From positions 1 through 18,438 of the forward strand of contig CASTMW010000018.1 in NCBI GenBank assembly GCA_949450265.1: a DNA stretch of 18,438 bases. Direction: 5' to 3'. Shown piece by piece: positions 8,223 to 15,210 of this stretch. The stretch comes from an uncultured Eggerthellaceae bacterium. Its GTDB lineage: Bacteria > Actinomycetota > Coriobacteriia > Coriobacteriales > Eggerthellaceae. The translations under genes were made by a program, and so were the position numbers. The notes under the pieces are model-generated. The model made no database searches, was not told where the DNA came from, and worked only from the letters and a program-made list of their open reading frames with translations. Positions within the stretch are counted from its first letter, which is position 1. Each line of letters begins with the position of its first letter.

Positions 8223-8971
8223 AGCGATATCCCCCCATCCACGCCGAGCACCTGCCCGGTTATGTAGCCTGCCTCATCGCTTGCTAAGAACGCCACTGCA
8301 CAGGCCACGTCCTCCACCGCGCCCAGCCGCTTCAGTGAGATGTGCCCGGTCAGCGCCGCCACGGCCTTCTCGTCCAGCGCCGCGGTCATGTCCGTTTCGA
8401 TGAACCCGGGCGCCACGGCGTTCACCGTTACCCCGCGCCCGCCGATCTCCTTCGCGCATGCCAGCGTCAGCCCGATGATGCCCGCCTTGCTAGCCGCGTA
8501 GTTCGTCTGGCCCGCGTTGCCGCGCACGCCCACCACGCTGCTGATGTTCACGATGCGCCCGTAGCGCTGCTTGCACATGATGGGCACCGCATGGCGCATG
8601 CAGTTGAACGTGCCACCCAGGTTGGTGTCCACCACGCGCTCGAACTGCTCTTCGCTCATGCGCATGAGCAGGCCGTCCTGGGTGATACCCGCATTGTTCA
8701 CCAGCACGTCCAGCCGCCCCAGCTTCTCGACGGCTGCCGCCACCATGTCCTTCGCGCTCTCGAAACCGGCCACATCACCGCGCACGCACACCGCACGCAC
8801 GCCGCTCTCGCGCTCCAGTTCCTCGCGCAGCTCTTCGGCGGCGTCGCGACTGGAATCGCTGCGGTAGTTGATGGCCACGTCGAACCCGTCGCGCGCTAGC
8901 CTACGCGCACAAGCCGCGCCGATCCCCCGGCTGGCCCCTGTCACCAGCGCGCTGCGTTGCCCTTCGCTCAT
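8219..8971 (-). CDS. fabG: 3-oxoacyl-ACP reductase FabG
   Basis: NADPH-dependent short-chain dehydrogenase that reduces 3-ketoacyl-ACP to (3R)-hydroxyacyl-ACP. It has 250 residues. TGASRGIG at 11-18 is the cofactor loop, NNAG is at 92-95, and the catalytic tetrad is N117, S145, Y158 and K162 (YAASK). It ends in VDGGISL, typical of FabG. ATG 8971 was chosen over an upstream GTG-type start at 9028 because AAGGAGG (8981-8975) lies directly before it and motif I then falls near residue 11. It is the first gene of the minus-strand fabG-fabF-fabZ-accDA operon and is preceded by a strong leader hairpin. Confidence 0.96.
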   Translation of the reverse strand: MSEGQRSALVTGASRGIGAACARRLARDGFDVAINYRSDSSRDAAEELREELERESGVRAVCVRGDVAGFESAKDMVAAAVEKLGRLDVLVNNAGITQDGLLMRMSEEQFERVVDTNLGGTFNCMRHAVPIMCKQRYGRIVNISSVVGVRGNAGQTNYAASKAGIIGLTLACAKEIGGRGVTVNAVAPGFIETDMTAALDEKAVAALTGHISLKRLGAVEDVACAVAFLASDEAGYITGQVLGVDGGISL

Positions 8972-8986
8972 AGTCCTCCTTGGTCG

Positions 8987-9020
8987 GCGCCTGTGGGCGC
9001 TTTGTGCCCAGCGCAGGCGC
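8987..9020 (-). promoter_or_regulatory. Stem-loop in fabG leader, directly before its ribosome site
   Basis: Arms gcgcctg (8987-8993) and caggcgc (9014-9020) enclose an inner stem tgggc/gccca (8994-8998 and 9006-9010) with a 3-base bulge and a 7-base loop. In the minus-strand transcript the hairpin ends five bases before AAGGAGG at 8981-8975. It could control fabG translation or protect the 5' end; the function is inferred. Confidence 0.5.
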
Positions 9021-9052
9021 GCGGGCATGACTACCTATATATATGATGGGGA

Positions 9053-9058
9053 ATTATA
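9053..9058 (-). promoter_or_regulatory. -10 box for the fabG operon
   Basis: The minus strand reads TATAAT at 9058-9053 in an AT-rich island (9033-9058) inside GC-rich DNA. It would start transcription near 9046, giving a leader of about 75 bases before fabG. No clear -35 is visible at 16-18 bp, so an activator or an alternative sigma contact is possible. Confidence 0.5.
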
Positions 9059-9086
9059 CCCATTCGTACGGGGCGCGGACCCAGAA

Positions 9087-9130
9087 TGCGTGCGTGGATC
9101 CCCTGCGCGCGCACCGAAATAGGCTAGAAT
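9087..9130 (+). promoter_or_regulatory. Putative acpP promoter with overlapping dyad
   Basis: TAGAAT at 9125-9130 lies 30 bases before the acpP ATG and is the best -10 box. No good -35 is seen. A dyad with arms tgcgtgcg (9087-9094) and cgcgcgca (9106-9113), one wobble pair, overlaps where the -35 would be and could be an operator. Confidence 0.35.
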
Positions 9131-9160
9131 GTGCAAAGCCGAAAAGAAAGGGGAACCCAT

Positions 9161-9379
9161 ATGGCTACCATTGATACCATCGCGAAGATCCTGAACGAGA
9201 ACCTTGACATCGCCGAGGACCAGGTGGTCGCTGACGCTACGTTCGACAGCCTGGGCATCGACAGCCTGGACATGGCCGAGCTGACCTGCACGTTGGAAGA
9301 AGAGATGGACATCGACTTCGGCGAGCCGGAGGGTCTGACCACCGTGGGCGACCTGGTTACCTACATCGATTCGCTGTAA
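9161..9379 (+). CDS. acpP: Acyl carrier protein AcpP
   Basis: Small acidic four-helix carrier protein of 72 residues that holds growing acyl chains on 4'-phosphopantetheine. The attachment serine is S35 in GIDSLDMAE at 32-40. It is a few residues shorter than common 77-80 residue ACPs. ATG 9161 follows AAAGGGG (9147-9153) with a 7-base spacer; a GTG-type start at 9131 in the same frame adds ten unlikely residues. It leads the plus-strand acpP-fabK-fabD-def block and is divergent from fabG. Confidence 0.96.
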   Translation: MATIDTIAKILNENLDIAEDQVVADATFDSLGIDSLDMAELTCTLEEEMDIDFGEPEGLTTVGDLVTYIDSL

Positions 9380-9430
9380 GGCGATACGGATCCGAAGGAA
9401 CCACTGGTTTTCAAGAAGGAGGCGGCACTG

Positions 9431-10414
9431 GTGAAGACCCGCGTGACCGAACTTTTAGGCATCGAGAAGCCCATCATCCAAGGCGCTATGGCATGGATCG
9501 CCGACGCATCGTTGGCAGCAGCGGTCAGCGAAGCGGGCGGTCTGGGCATCATTGCATGCGGCTCGGCGCCGCTGACGTGGGTCGAGCAGCAGGTGGCCGA
9601 AGCGCGTGCCAAGACCAGCAAGCCTATCGGCGCGAACATCATGCTGATGAACCCCGAAGCGCCCGAGCTGGCGAAGCTGCTTGCCGATCTGAAGGTTGAC
9701 GTGGTCACCACGGGCGCCGGTTCGCCCGCTCCCTACATCGACATGTGGAAAGCGGCTGGCATGAAGGTGGTGCCGGTGGTGGCGTCGTCGGCGCAGGCGA
9801 AGAAGATGGAGCGTGCGGGCGCTGACGCCATTGTGGCCGAGGGTCAGGAAGCAGGTGGCCATATCGGCGAGCTGACCACCATGGCACTCACCCCGGCTGT
9901 GTGTGATGCCATCAGCATCCCGGTCATCACCGCAGGTGGCGTGGCCGATGGGCGCGGGGTGGCAGCCGCCTTTGCGCTGGGTGCCGAAGGCGTGCAGGTG
10001 GGCACGCGCTTCCTGACGGCCGAAGAATGCACGGTGGCCGATGCGTACAAGCAAAAGATCATCGACGCGGGCGACGCGGATACCATCGTGACCGGTCGTG
10101 CTTCGGGCGCTCCGGTGCGCCAGTTGAAGAATGCGTTCTCGCGCGAGGCGAAGAAGTTGGAAGCCACCGCCGACGGTAGCGCAGCCGACCGTGCCAAGCT
10201 CGAAGAGATGCTGGCTGGGAGCCTGCGCCGCGCTGTGCAAGGCGACGTGAAGACGGGCTCGGTCATGTCGGGCCAGATAGCTGCGCTGGTGCACGATCGC
10301 AAGCCAGCGTTGCAGATCATCGATGACATGTTCGCCGAAGCCGAACGGTGGGGCGCGCTGAGCTTGCAGCAGATGGCCGATGCGAACGCCGTTCGTGGCT
10401 GGCAGCGCGCATAG
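9431..10414 (+). CDS. fabK: Enoyl-ACP reductase II FabK (FMN-dependent)
   Basis: TIM-barrel flavoprotein of the nitronate monooxygenase/FabK superfamily that reduces enoyl-ACP using NAD(P)H and FMN. It has 327 residues, close to the pneumococcal enzyme. GAMAWIA at 18-24, GGLGIIACG at 36-44, EGQEAGGHIG at 137-146 with H144, and GGVADGRG at 169-176 form the flavin and active-site loops. Location between acpP and fabD favours FabK over a nitronate monooxygenase. The start is GTG 9431, eight bases after AAGGAGG (9416-9422). No FabI is present in the window. Confidence 0.93.
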   Translation: MKTRVTELLGIEKPIIQGAMAWIADASLAAAVSEAGGLGIIACGSAPLTWVEQQVAEARAKTSKPIGANIMLMNPEAPELAKLLADLKVDVVTTGAGSPAPYIDMWKAAGMKVVPVVASSAQAKKMERAGADAIVAEGQEAGGHIGELTTMALTPAVCDAISIPVITAGGVADGRGVAAAFALGAEGVQVGTRFLTAEECTVADAYKQKIIDAGDADTIVTGRASGAPVRQLKNAFSREAKKLEATADGSAADRAKLEEMLAGSLRRAVQGDVKTGSVMSGQIAALVHDRKPALQIIDDMFAEAERWGALSLQQMADANAVRGWQRA

Positions 10415-10420
10415 TTCTCA

Positions 10421-10534
10421 GGCGAAGCCCCGGCATCATCTTGCGCTTGGCTTCGCGCGTCGAAAATGCGGTAGGGTGTACCACATTTTTCTAGCGCTAC
10501 AGAATCGCGCTGCGATGATGCCGGGGCTTCGCTT
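10421..10534. repeat. Long inverted repeat between fabK and fabD
   Basis: A 19-bp perfect inverted repeat has arms at 10422-10440 (beginning gcgaagccccggcatcat) and 10514-10532. Beyond an internal mismatch, gcgc pairs with gcgc (10443-10446 and 10507-10510). An internal ggcttcgc at 10449-10456 can instead pair with the first 8 bases of the left arm, so two exclusive folds exist. It fills most of the 158-bp gap. It may be an RNA attenuator controlling fabD, or a small MITE-like insertion of about 112 bp; no clear target duplication flanks it. Confidence 0.8.
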
Positions 10535-10572
10535 TCAACATCGTCACGTGTCATGTTCGTAAGGAGAATCAT

Positions 10573-11487
10573 ATGACCGTTTGGCTGTGCAGCGGACAAG
10601 GTGCCCAGAAGCCCGGCATGGGCGTCGATCTGTTCGATCTGCCGCAGGTGGCCGACACCTTCGCCGTTTTGTCGGATGAGCTGGGCATAGACCTGGCGCT
10701 ACTGGCGAAGGATGGCACGCCCGAAGAGGTCAACGGGGCGGTGGCCGCTCAGGCGCTGACCATGGCCGTGTCCGTAGGTGTGGGCCGCGTGCTGCAGGAT
10801 GCGGGCTTTCAGCCCGATGCGGTGGTCGGCTTCTCGCTGGGACAGATATCGGCGCTGGTGCTGGTAGAGGTGCTGCCGCTTGCGGATGCGGCGCGGCTGC
10901 TGAAGGTGCGCGCCACCGCCATGGACGATGCGTGCGCGGCGAACCCTGGTGCCATGCTGGCGCTGATGGGTGCCACCGTGGAAGATGCGCAGGCGTTGTG
11001 CGAAGCGCAGGCGCAGGGCGATGTGCTGGTGCCTGCGAACATGAACTGCCCCGGTCAGGTGGTTATCTCGGGCACGTGCGAGGCCATCGACCGCGCGGCT
11101 GCCGCCTGGAAGGAGGCGGGCAAGAAGGCCGTCAAGCTGGCCACGGCCGGCGCCTTCCATTCGCCGCTCATGGACGCAGCGGCTCAAGAAGTGGAGAAGT
11201 TCTGCGCGGGGCTGACGTTCGCCGAACCGCGGGTTACACTGCTGTGCAACACCGATGCCCGCCCGTTCACGGCGGATGCGGCGTCGGCACGGCTGAGCGC
11301 GCAGGTGAGAAGTGGCGTCATGTTCCAGCAGAGCATCGAAGCGCTGATCGCCCAAGGCCAGACCGACTTTGTGGAGGTAGGCTTCGGCGGCGTGCTGACC
11401 AACTTGGTGAAGCGCATCGATCGCAGCGCCACCCGCACGGCGATCGGCACGCGTGAGGCGCTGGACGCCTATTTGGAAGAGAAGTGA
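10573..11487 (+). CDS. fabD: Malonyl-CoA:ACP transacylase FabD
   Basis: Transfers malonyl from CoA to ACP to supply the condensing enzymes. It has 304 residues. GQGAQ at 8-12 is the oxyanion loop, the nucleophile is S88 in GFSLGQ, R113 is the likely malonate-binding arginine and H196 in GAFHSPLM the catalytic base. The usual GHSLGE is changed to GFSLGQ, so the residue before the serine is Phe rather than His. ATG 10573 follows AAGGAG (10561-10566) with 6 bases between. It sits 30 bases before def and downstream of the long inverted repeat, which may set its expression apart from acpP-fabK. Confidence 0.94.
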   Translation: MTVWLCSGQGAQKPGMGVDLFDLPQVADTFAVLSDELGIDLALLAKDGTPEEVNGAVAAQALTMAVSVGVGRVLQDAGFQPDAVVGFSLGQISALVLVEVLPLADAARLLKVRATAMDDACAANPGAMLALMGATVEDAQALCEAQAQGDVLVPANMNCPGQVVISGTCEAIDRAAAAWKEAGKKAVKLATAGAFHSPLMDAAAQEVEKFCAGLTFAEPRVTLLCNTDARPFTADAASARLSAQVRSGVMFQQSIEALIAQGQTDFVEVGFGGVLTNLVKRIDRSATRTAIGTREALDAYLEEK

Positions 11488-11517
11488 GCGCGCAGGCGCG
11501 AACGTGAGAGGAATACG

Positions 11518-11940
11518 ATGGCAGCGAAGAAGATCATCAAAGACGAGAAGATCCTGACCCAGGCATGCGAGGACTGCACCGCCGATGACGCGCAGCTCGC
11601 GCAGGACCTGATCGACACCGTGGCTGCCACCGAGGATGCAGCATGCATCGCTGCCAACCAGATCGGTGTGGCCAAGCGCGCATTCTGCTATCTGGACGAC
11701 GATGATCAACCGCATGTGATGTTGAATCCCGTGATGAAGCGCGCACTGGCGCCGTTCAAGGCCGTCGAGGAATGCTTCAGTGTGGACGAGCCCCATAAGG
11801 TGACGCGCTTCCAGCGCATGATGGTGGAATACGACGAGCTGGTGGACGGCGAACTGGTGCCGCGTAAGCGCGAGTTCCGCGACTGGACCGCGCAGATCAT
11901 CCAGCACGGCATCGATCACACCAACGGCAAGCTGGTGTAG
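11518..11940 (+). CDS. Peptide deformylase homologue with altered HExxH motif
   Basis: Homologue of the metal-dependent deformylase that removes formyl groups from new proteins. It has 140 residues, like the short deformylase-like proteins of Firmicutes. Motif I is CIAANQIG at 43-50 (usual GxGLAAPQ), motif II is EECFS at 84-88 with metal ligand C86, and motif III is QHGIDH at 129-134. The two metal-binding histidines H130 and H134 remain, but the catalytic Glu of QHExDH is Gly131 (codon GGC). It may be inactive, use another base, or have a different role. ATG 11518 follows GAGAGGA with a 5-base spacer, in line with fabD. Confidence 0.88.
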   Translation: MAAKKIIKDEKILTQACEDCTADDAQLAQDLIDTVAATEDAACIAANQIGVAKRAFCYLDDDDQPHVMLNPVMKRALAPFKAVEECFSVDEPHKVTRFQRMMVEYDELVDGELVPRKREFRDWTAQIIQHGIDHTNGKLV

Positions 11941-11962
11941 CGCATAGTTCGGCTGCGCTCGG

Positions 11963-12817
11963 TCAAGCGTCGATATGCTCCCGGGGGTCGTGCAGGTCGT
12001 TCGGCGGCACGCGCACCTCATCCCACCCCATCTCGCGTAGCGCCTGTGCGGTACGCCACGGCGGCGTGTTCCCGTCGAAGGCCGCGCAGTAGTTCAGCGC
12101 TTCCACCAGCGTTATGGTGTGCATGAGGTCGGCCATGGTGTCCACGTCGGGGATGGGCGGCAAGTAGATGGCTGCCAGTTCTGTCGCTCGCGCCTTCTGG
12201 ATGTAGGCGGGCAGCACGGTCAGGCCGTCGGCGTTATAGAACACGCCCGTATGGTCGAAGGCGATGGGTGCCGCTGCGGTCGCGCGGGTCCAGCCGATGA
12301 CCGACACGCCCATCTCCTGGTCGGGTGCCAGCACGATGCCGGGCGTACCGGCATCATCCAACCGGTGCAGCGCATCGAAGCCCGCCTTTACGTCGTTCAC
12401 GGTGAGCGCTGGCATGTCCGCTCCCATGGAGAGGATGCAGTCCGCGCCCGCATCCCAGCATTGCTCGAACGCGTCGTTGTAGTGCTCATCGAAGGTGGTG
12501 CCCGCATCCTCGATGACAGCGATAGGTCGCGGCCATGTGCCCGCATCGGCGAACAGCTTCCGCATGGCATCCGCGTTGCCCTTCGGTGTGGAGATGACCA
12601 GCTCGTAGCTGTCGTTGCGCTCGTAGCTGTCGTCGCCTTCCATCAGGTCGAACGCCGCCATGCAGATCTCGACTACATCGAAGAGCATGCAGTGGTACAG
12701 GGCGCTGGCCACTTCAGGCGCGAACACGCCATCCTTGAGCGTGGTCAGGCGCGTCTTCACCAGGCCCGCTTCGGGCACTTTGCTGAACAGCAACAACACG
12801 TTCTTCCGATGGTTCAT
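11963..12817 (-). CDS. DUF2064 / TIGR04282-type glycosyltransferase-like protein
   Basis: Predicted GT-A-fold nucleotidyl/glycosyl transferase of the DUF2064 family (284 residues). LLFSKVPEAGLVKTRLT at 9-25 is the nucleotide-binding N-terminal signature, GADMPALT at 132-139 is the acidic metal-binding region, and LAPDQEMGVSVIGW at 163-176 is a second conserved block. The substrate is unknown. ATG 12817 lies seven bases after AAGGAG (12830-12825); an ATG at 12823 is only one base from it. It converges on def with a 22-bp gap and diverges from the dehydratase operon. Residues 61-72 hold an in-frame 18-bp duplication (DDSYER/NDSYEL). Confidence 0.82.
   Translation of the reverse strand: MNHRKNVLLLFSKVPEAGLVKTRLTTLKDGVFAPEVASALYHCMLFDVVEICMAAFDLMEGDDSYERNDSYELVISTPKGNADAMRKLFADAGTWPRPIAVIEDAGTTFDEHYNDAFEQCWDAGADCILSMGADMPALTVNDVKAGFDALHRLDDAGTPGIVLAPDQEMGVSVIGWTRATAAAPIAFDHTGVFYNADGLTVLPAYIQKARATELAAIYLPPIPDVDTMADLMHTITLVEALNYCAAFDGNTPPWRTAQALREMGWDEVRVPPNDLHDPREHIDA
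12601..12636. repeat. In-frame 18-bp tandem duplication
   Basis: Units gctcgtagctgtcgttgc (12601-12618) and gctcgtagctgtcgtcgc (12619-12636) differ at one base. It adds six residues to the DUF2064 protein without changing frame, as expected from recent slippage. Confidence 0.85.
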
Positions 12818-12829
12818 GGACATGCTCCT

Positions 12830-12857
12830 TCGACAGCTTTTCTGCTTTCACTATACT
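12830..12857 (+). promoter_or_regulatory. Promoter of the dehydratase operon
   Basis: TCGACA (12830-12835, five of six consensus bases) and TATACT (12852-12857) are separated by 16 bp. Transcription would start near 12864, about 20 bases before the TTG start at 12885. The -35 overlaps the ribosome site of the divergent DUF2064 gene. Confidence 0.6.
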
Positions 12858-12884
12858 GATAGAGAAAAGGGAATAGGAGCTGAA

Positions 12885-13883
12885 TTGCAAGATATTCGAA
12901 CCATAGGCATCCCGCGAGGGCTGCTGTTCTACCAGTATGGTGTGCTGTGGCAGCGCTTCTTGGAAGAGTTGGGGTACCAGGTAGAGGTCAGCGCACCTAC
13001 CGATCGCGCCATCTTCGACGCGGGCGAGGCGGCCAGCGTGGACGAGGTGTGTCTGGCGTCGAAGACCTACATGGGGCATGTGGCTGCGCTGCTGGACGGC
13101 GGCCGCTGCGATGCCATCTTCGTGCCGTCGTATGACAGCGCCGATGTGCGCGCTGGATTCTGTACGAAGTACCAGAGCTTACCCGACCTGGTGGCGGCCA
13201 CGTTCGCCGATCGCATGCCGCAGCTGATCACCATGCGCGTGTCGAAGGCGAACGACCGCAAGCAGGCGAAGGCTGACTTCCTAGAACTGGGACGCCGCTT
13301 GGGAGCGGCACCGCGGCGTGTGGCGCATGCGTACAAGGTGGCCCAGCGCGCTCAGGATGCCGCCGATGCGGCAGCGGCCGCCGCGCAACAGGAGACGCTG
13401 CATCTGCTGGATAAGTACCGCAAGGTAGCGGCTAGCGATCCAACGGGCGCCGAGCAACCGCCGCTGGCCATCCTGCTGGTGGCGCATCCTTACATCGCGC
13501 ACGATCCTTACATCGCAGGCGATATCCTGGCGGCCATCGAGCGGCTGGGCGGCACCGTCATCTTCGCCGACCAGACCGACCACGCTGCCGCCTTCAAGCG
13601 CAGCTTCGACTTCTCCGACACGCTGCCGTGGCTCATCAACCGGCAGTTGGCGGGCGCCATCACCATGCTGCATCAGCAGGTGGACGGCATCGTGCTGCTC
13701 TCGGCGTTCCCGTGCGGCCCTGACAGCATGTTCGACGACGCCATCATGCGCAACGTGCAAGGTGTGCCCATCCTGAACCTGATGATCGACGCGCAAAGCG
13801 GCAGCGCCGGTGTGGAAACGCGCCTTGAGAGCTTCATCGACATCCTGCGCTTCCAGGGGAAAGGGGCGTATCTGCATGGCTGA
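12885..13883 (+). CDS. DUF2229 protein (acyl-CoA dehydratase activase-related)
   Basis: Protein of 332 residues matching the DUF2229 domain found in activase-related proteins: IGIPRGLLFYQYGVLW at 7-22, C56 in DEVCLASK, C93 in GFCTKYQ, C277 in SAFPCGPDSM, and the ending IDAQSGSAGVETRLESF at 301-317. The three cysteines match in place those of the next gene product, so each could ligate one iron-sulfur cluster. A short Ala-rich helix lies at 157-169. The start is TTG 12885 after AGGAG (12875-12879) with a 5-base spacer; it begins just before the conserved GIPRG motif, and longer upstream frames run antisense through DUF2064. It overlaps the next gene by 8 bases. Function beyond the predicted complex is unknown. 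Confidence 0.82.
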   Translation: MQDIRTIGIPRGLLFYQYGVLWQRFLEELGYQVEVSAPTDRAIFDAGEAASVDEVCLASKTYMGHVAALLDGGRCDAIFVPSYDSADVRAGFCTKYQSLPDLVAATFADRMPQLITMRVSKANDRKQAKADFLELGRRLGAAPRRVAHAYKVAQRAQDAADAAAAAAQQETLHLLDKYRKVAASDPTGAEQPPLAILLVAHPYIAHDPYIAGDILAAIERLGGTVIFADQTDHAAAFKRSFDFSDTLPWLINRQLAGAITMLHQQVDGIVLLSAFPCGPDSMFDDAIMRNVQGVPILNLMIDAQSGSAGVETRLESFIDILRFQGKGAYLHG

Positions 13884-15210
13884 TACCAAGAAGGCGGCCC
13901 CGGTGCAGGGCACGGCACGATTGCAAAGCACGGTGCACGCGCAGGGCATGATGCAAGCACAGAACACAGCGCACGCACAGGGTGTAGCGCAAACGCAGGG
14001 CATGACGCAAGCGCGCGCCGAAGACGCCACCGTGAACGTGCCCATCAGCGACGATGCGCGCACGCAGGTGGTCTTCCAGCGCGACGAACCGCGCCGCGCC
14101 ATCCCGTTCCCCCGCTTGAAGAAGAAGGTGAAGCGCGACCGCCACAAGCGTACGAAGGTGTCCATCTTCCGTTACGCATATTACGACCCAGCGTTCAAGT
14201 TCTTCGTGGAGCAGGTGCTCGACTGCGATTACCTGCAACTGCCGAAAGCCACCAAGCGCACTATGGAGCTGGGCATCCAGAACTCCAGCGATTACGTGTG
14301 CACGCCGTTCAAGCACATGATGGGCGACTGGATCGAGGCGCTCGAGATGGGTGCGGACATCCTGGTGCAGGTGGGCGGCCCGTGCCGTCTGGGCTACTAT
14401 GGCGAGATGCAAGAGCAGATCCTGCGCGACATGGGCTACGATTTCACCATGCTGAACTTCAGCCACGGCATCGAACAGGGATATCTGGGCTGGGGGCGCG
14501 AGGTGCTGAAGATGGTGAACCCTGATATCGCCATCCCGCACGGCGTGAAGCAACTGCTCGCGTGCGGCCATATGGTGACGCTGCTGGACCGGGCGCGCGA
14601 CTTCTACATGGCCAACGGCGGCTTCGAGTGTCACCACGGCGACTTCCATCGCGCGTGGGAGGGCTTGCTTGACGCCATGCGCGCAACCACCACGAAGGCG
14701 CAGATCGACCAGGCGTTCGCCGACGCCATGGCCGAGATGCGCGCCATCCCCATCGACAAGCCGAACGATCCGGTGCGCATCGGCATCATCGGCGAGCTGT
14801 ACACGGCCATCGACGAGAACTCGAATCTGGGGCTCGACGAGAAACTGATGGACATGGGCGTGGAAGTGGCGCGCACGCTGAACTTCTCGAACCGCTACAC
14901 GCACTACAACGAGGAGAACATGCGGCGCACCATCGCGGAATACGTCGAATACGATATGGGCCCCACGTCCACCATGACGCTGGCGGCGGCGAAGAAGTAC
15001 GCGCAGCTGGGTTTCGATGGGCTGGTGCATGCGAAATGCGCTGGCTGCACGCCCGAGATCGACTGCATCCCGGTGTTGCGGCGCATCTCCGAGGACTTCC
15101 ACGTGCCGGTGCTCTACCTGACCTACGATACCGAAACGAGCGACACCGGCCTGATGACGCGTCTTGAGGCGTTCTACGACATGCTGGCCATGAAGAAGGA
15201 AGCGAAATGA
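13876..15210 (+). CDS. 2-hydroxyacyl-CoA dehydratase (HgdB/YjiM-like) subunit
   Basis: Member of the 2-hydroxyglutaryl-CoA dehydratase D-component/YjiM/BcrC family (444 residues), iron-sulfur proteins that receive electrons from an ATPase activator for dehydration or difficult reductions. C142 in YVCTPFK, C170 in GGPCRLGYY, and C388, C391 and C397 in KCAGCTPEIDC are likely cluster ligands. The C-terminus TYDTETSDTGLMTRLEAF resembles the end of the preceding protein, supporting paralogy. Residues 9-48 are a Gln/Ala-rich six-residue repeat, and 76-95 are very basic; neither is usual in the family. ATG 13876 overlaps the previous stop by 8 bases, with AAAGGGG upstream. Substrate unknown. Confidence 0.85.
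   Translation: MADTKKAAPVQGTARLQSTVHAQGMMQAQNTAHAQGVAQTQGMTQARAEDATVNVPISDDARTQVVFQRDEPRRAIPFPRLKKKVKRDRHKRTKVSIFRYAYYDPAFKFFVEQVLDCDYLQLPKATKRTMELGIQNSSDYVCTPFKHMMGDWIEALEMGADILVQVGGPCRLGYYGEMQEQILRDMGYDFTMLNFSHGIEQGYLGWGREVLKMVNPDIAIPHGVKQLLACGHMVTLLDRARDFYMANGGFECHHGDFHRAWEGLLDAMRATTTKAQIDQAFADAMAEMRAIPIDKPNDPVRIGIIGELYTAIDENSNLGLDEKLMDMGVEVARTLNFSNRYTHYNEENMRRTIAEYVEYDMGPTSTMTLAAAKKYAQLGFDGLVHAKCAGCTPEIDCIPVLRRISEDFHVPVLYLTYDTETSDTGLMTRLEAFYDMLAMKKEAK
13900..14019. repeat. 18-bp-period degenerate tandem repeat in coding DNA
   Basis: Six full units and a partial one, for example gcgcagggcatgatgcaa and acgcagggcatgacgcaa, encode hexapeptides with Gln at the third position (Q11, Q17, Q23, Q29, Q35, Q41). 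It forms a disordered-looking N-terminal tail on the HgdB-like protein. Confidence 0.8.

Noticed and set aside
9380..9430. Weak hairpin GAACC-ACT-GGTTT between acpP and fabK as a terminator
   Set aside because: The stem is only 4-5 bp with a short T run, and the fabK ribosome site follows at once, so read-through is more likely.
10699..12021. Minus-strand 440-codon frame opposite fabD and def
   Set aside because: It is His/Arg-rich, spans two conserved plus-strand genes and has no recognisable motif.
13834..15102. Minus-strand 422-codon frame opposite the HgdB-like gene
   Set aside because: Composition and position mark it as an antisense shadow of a conserved gene.
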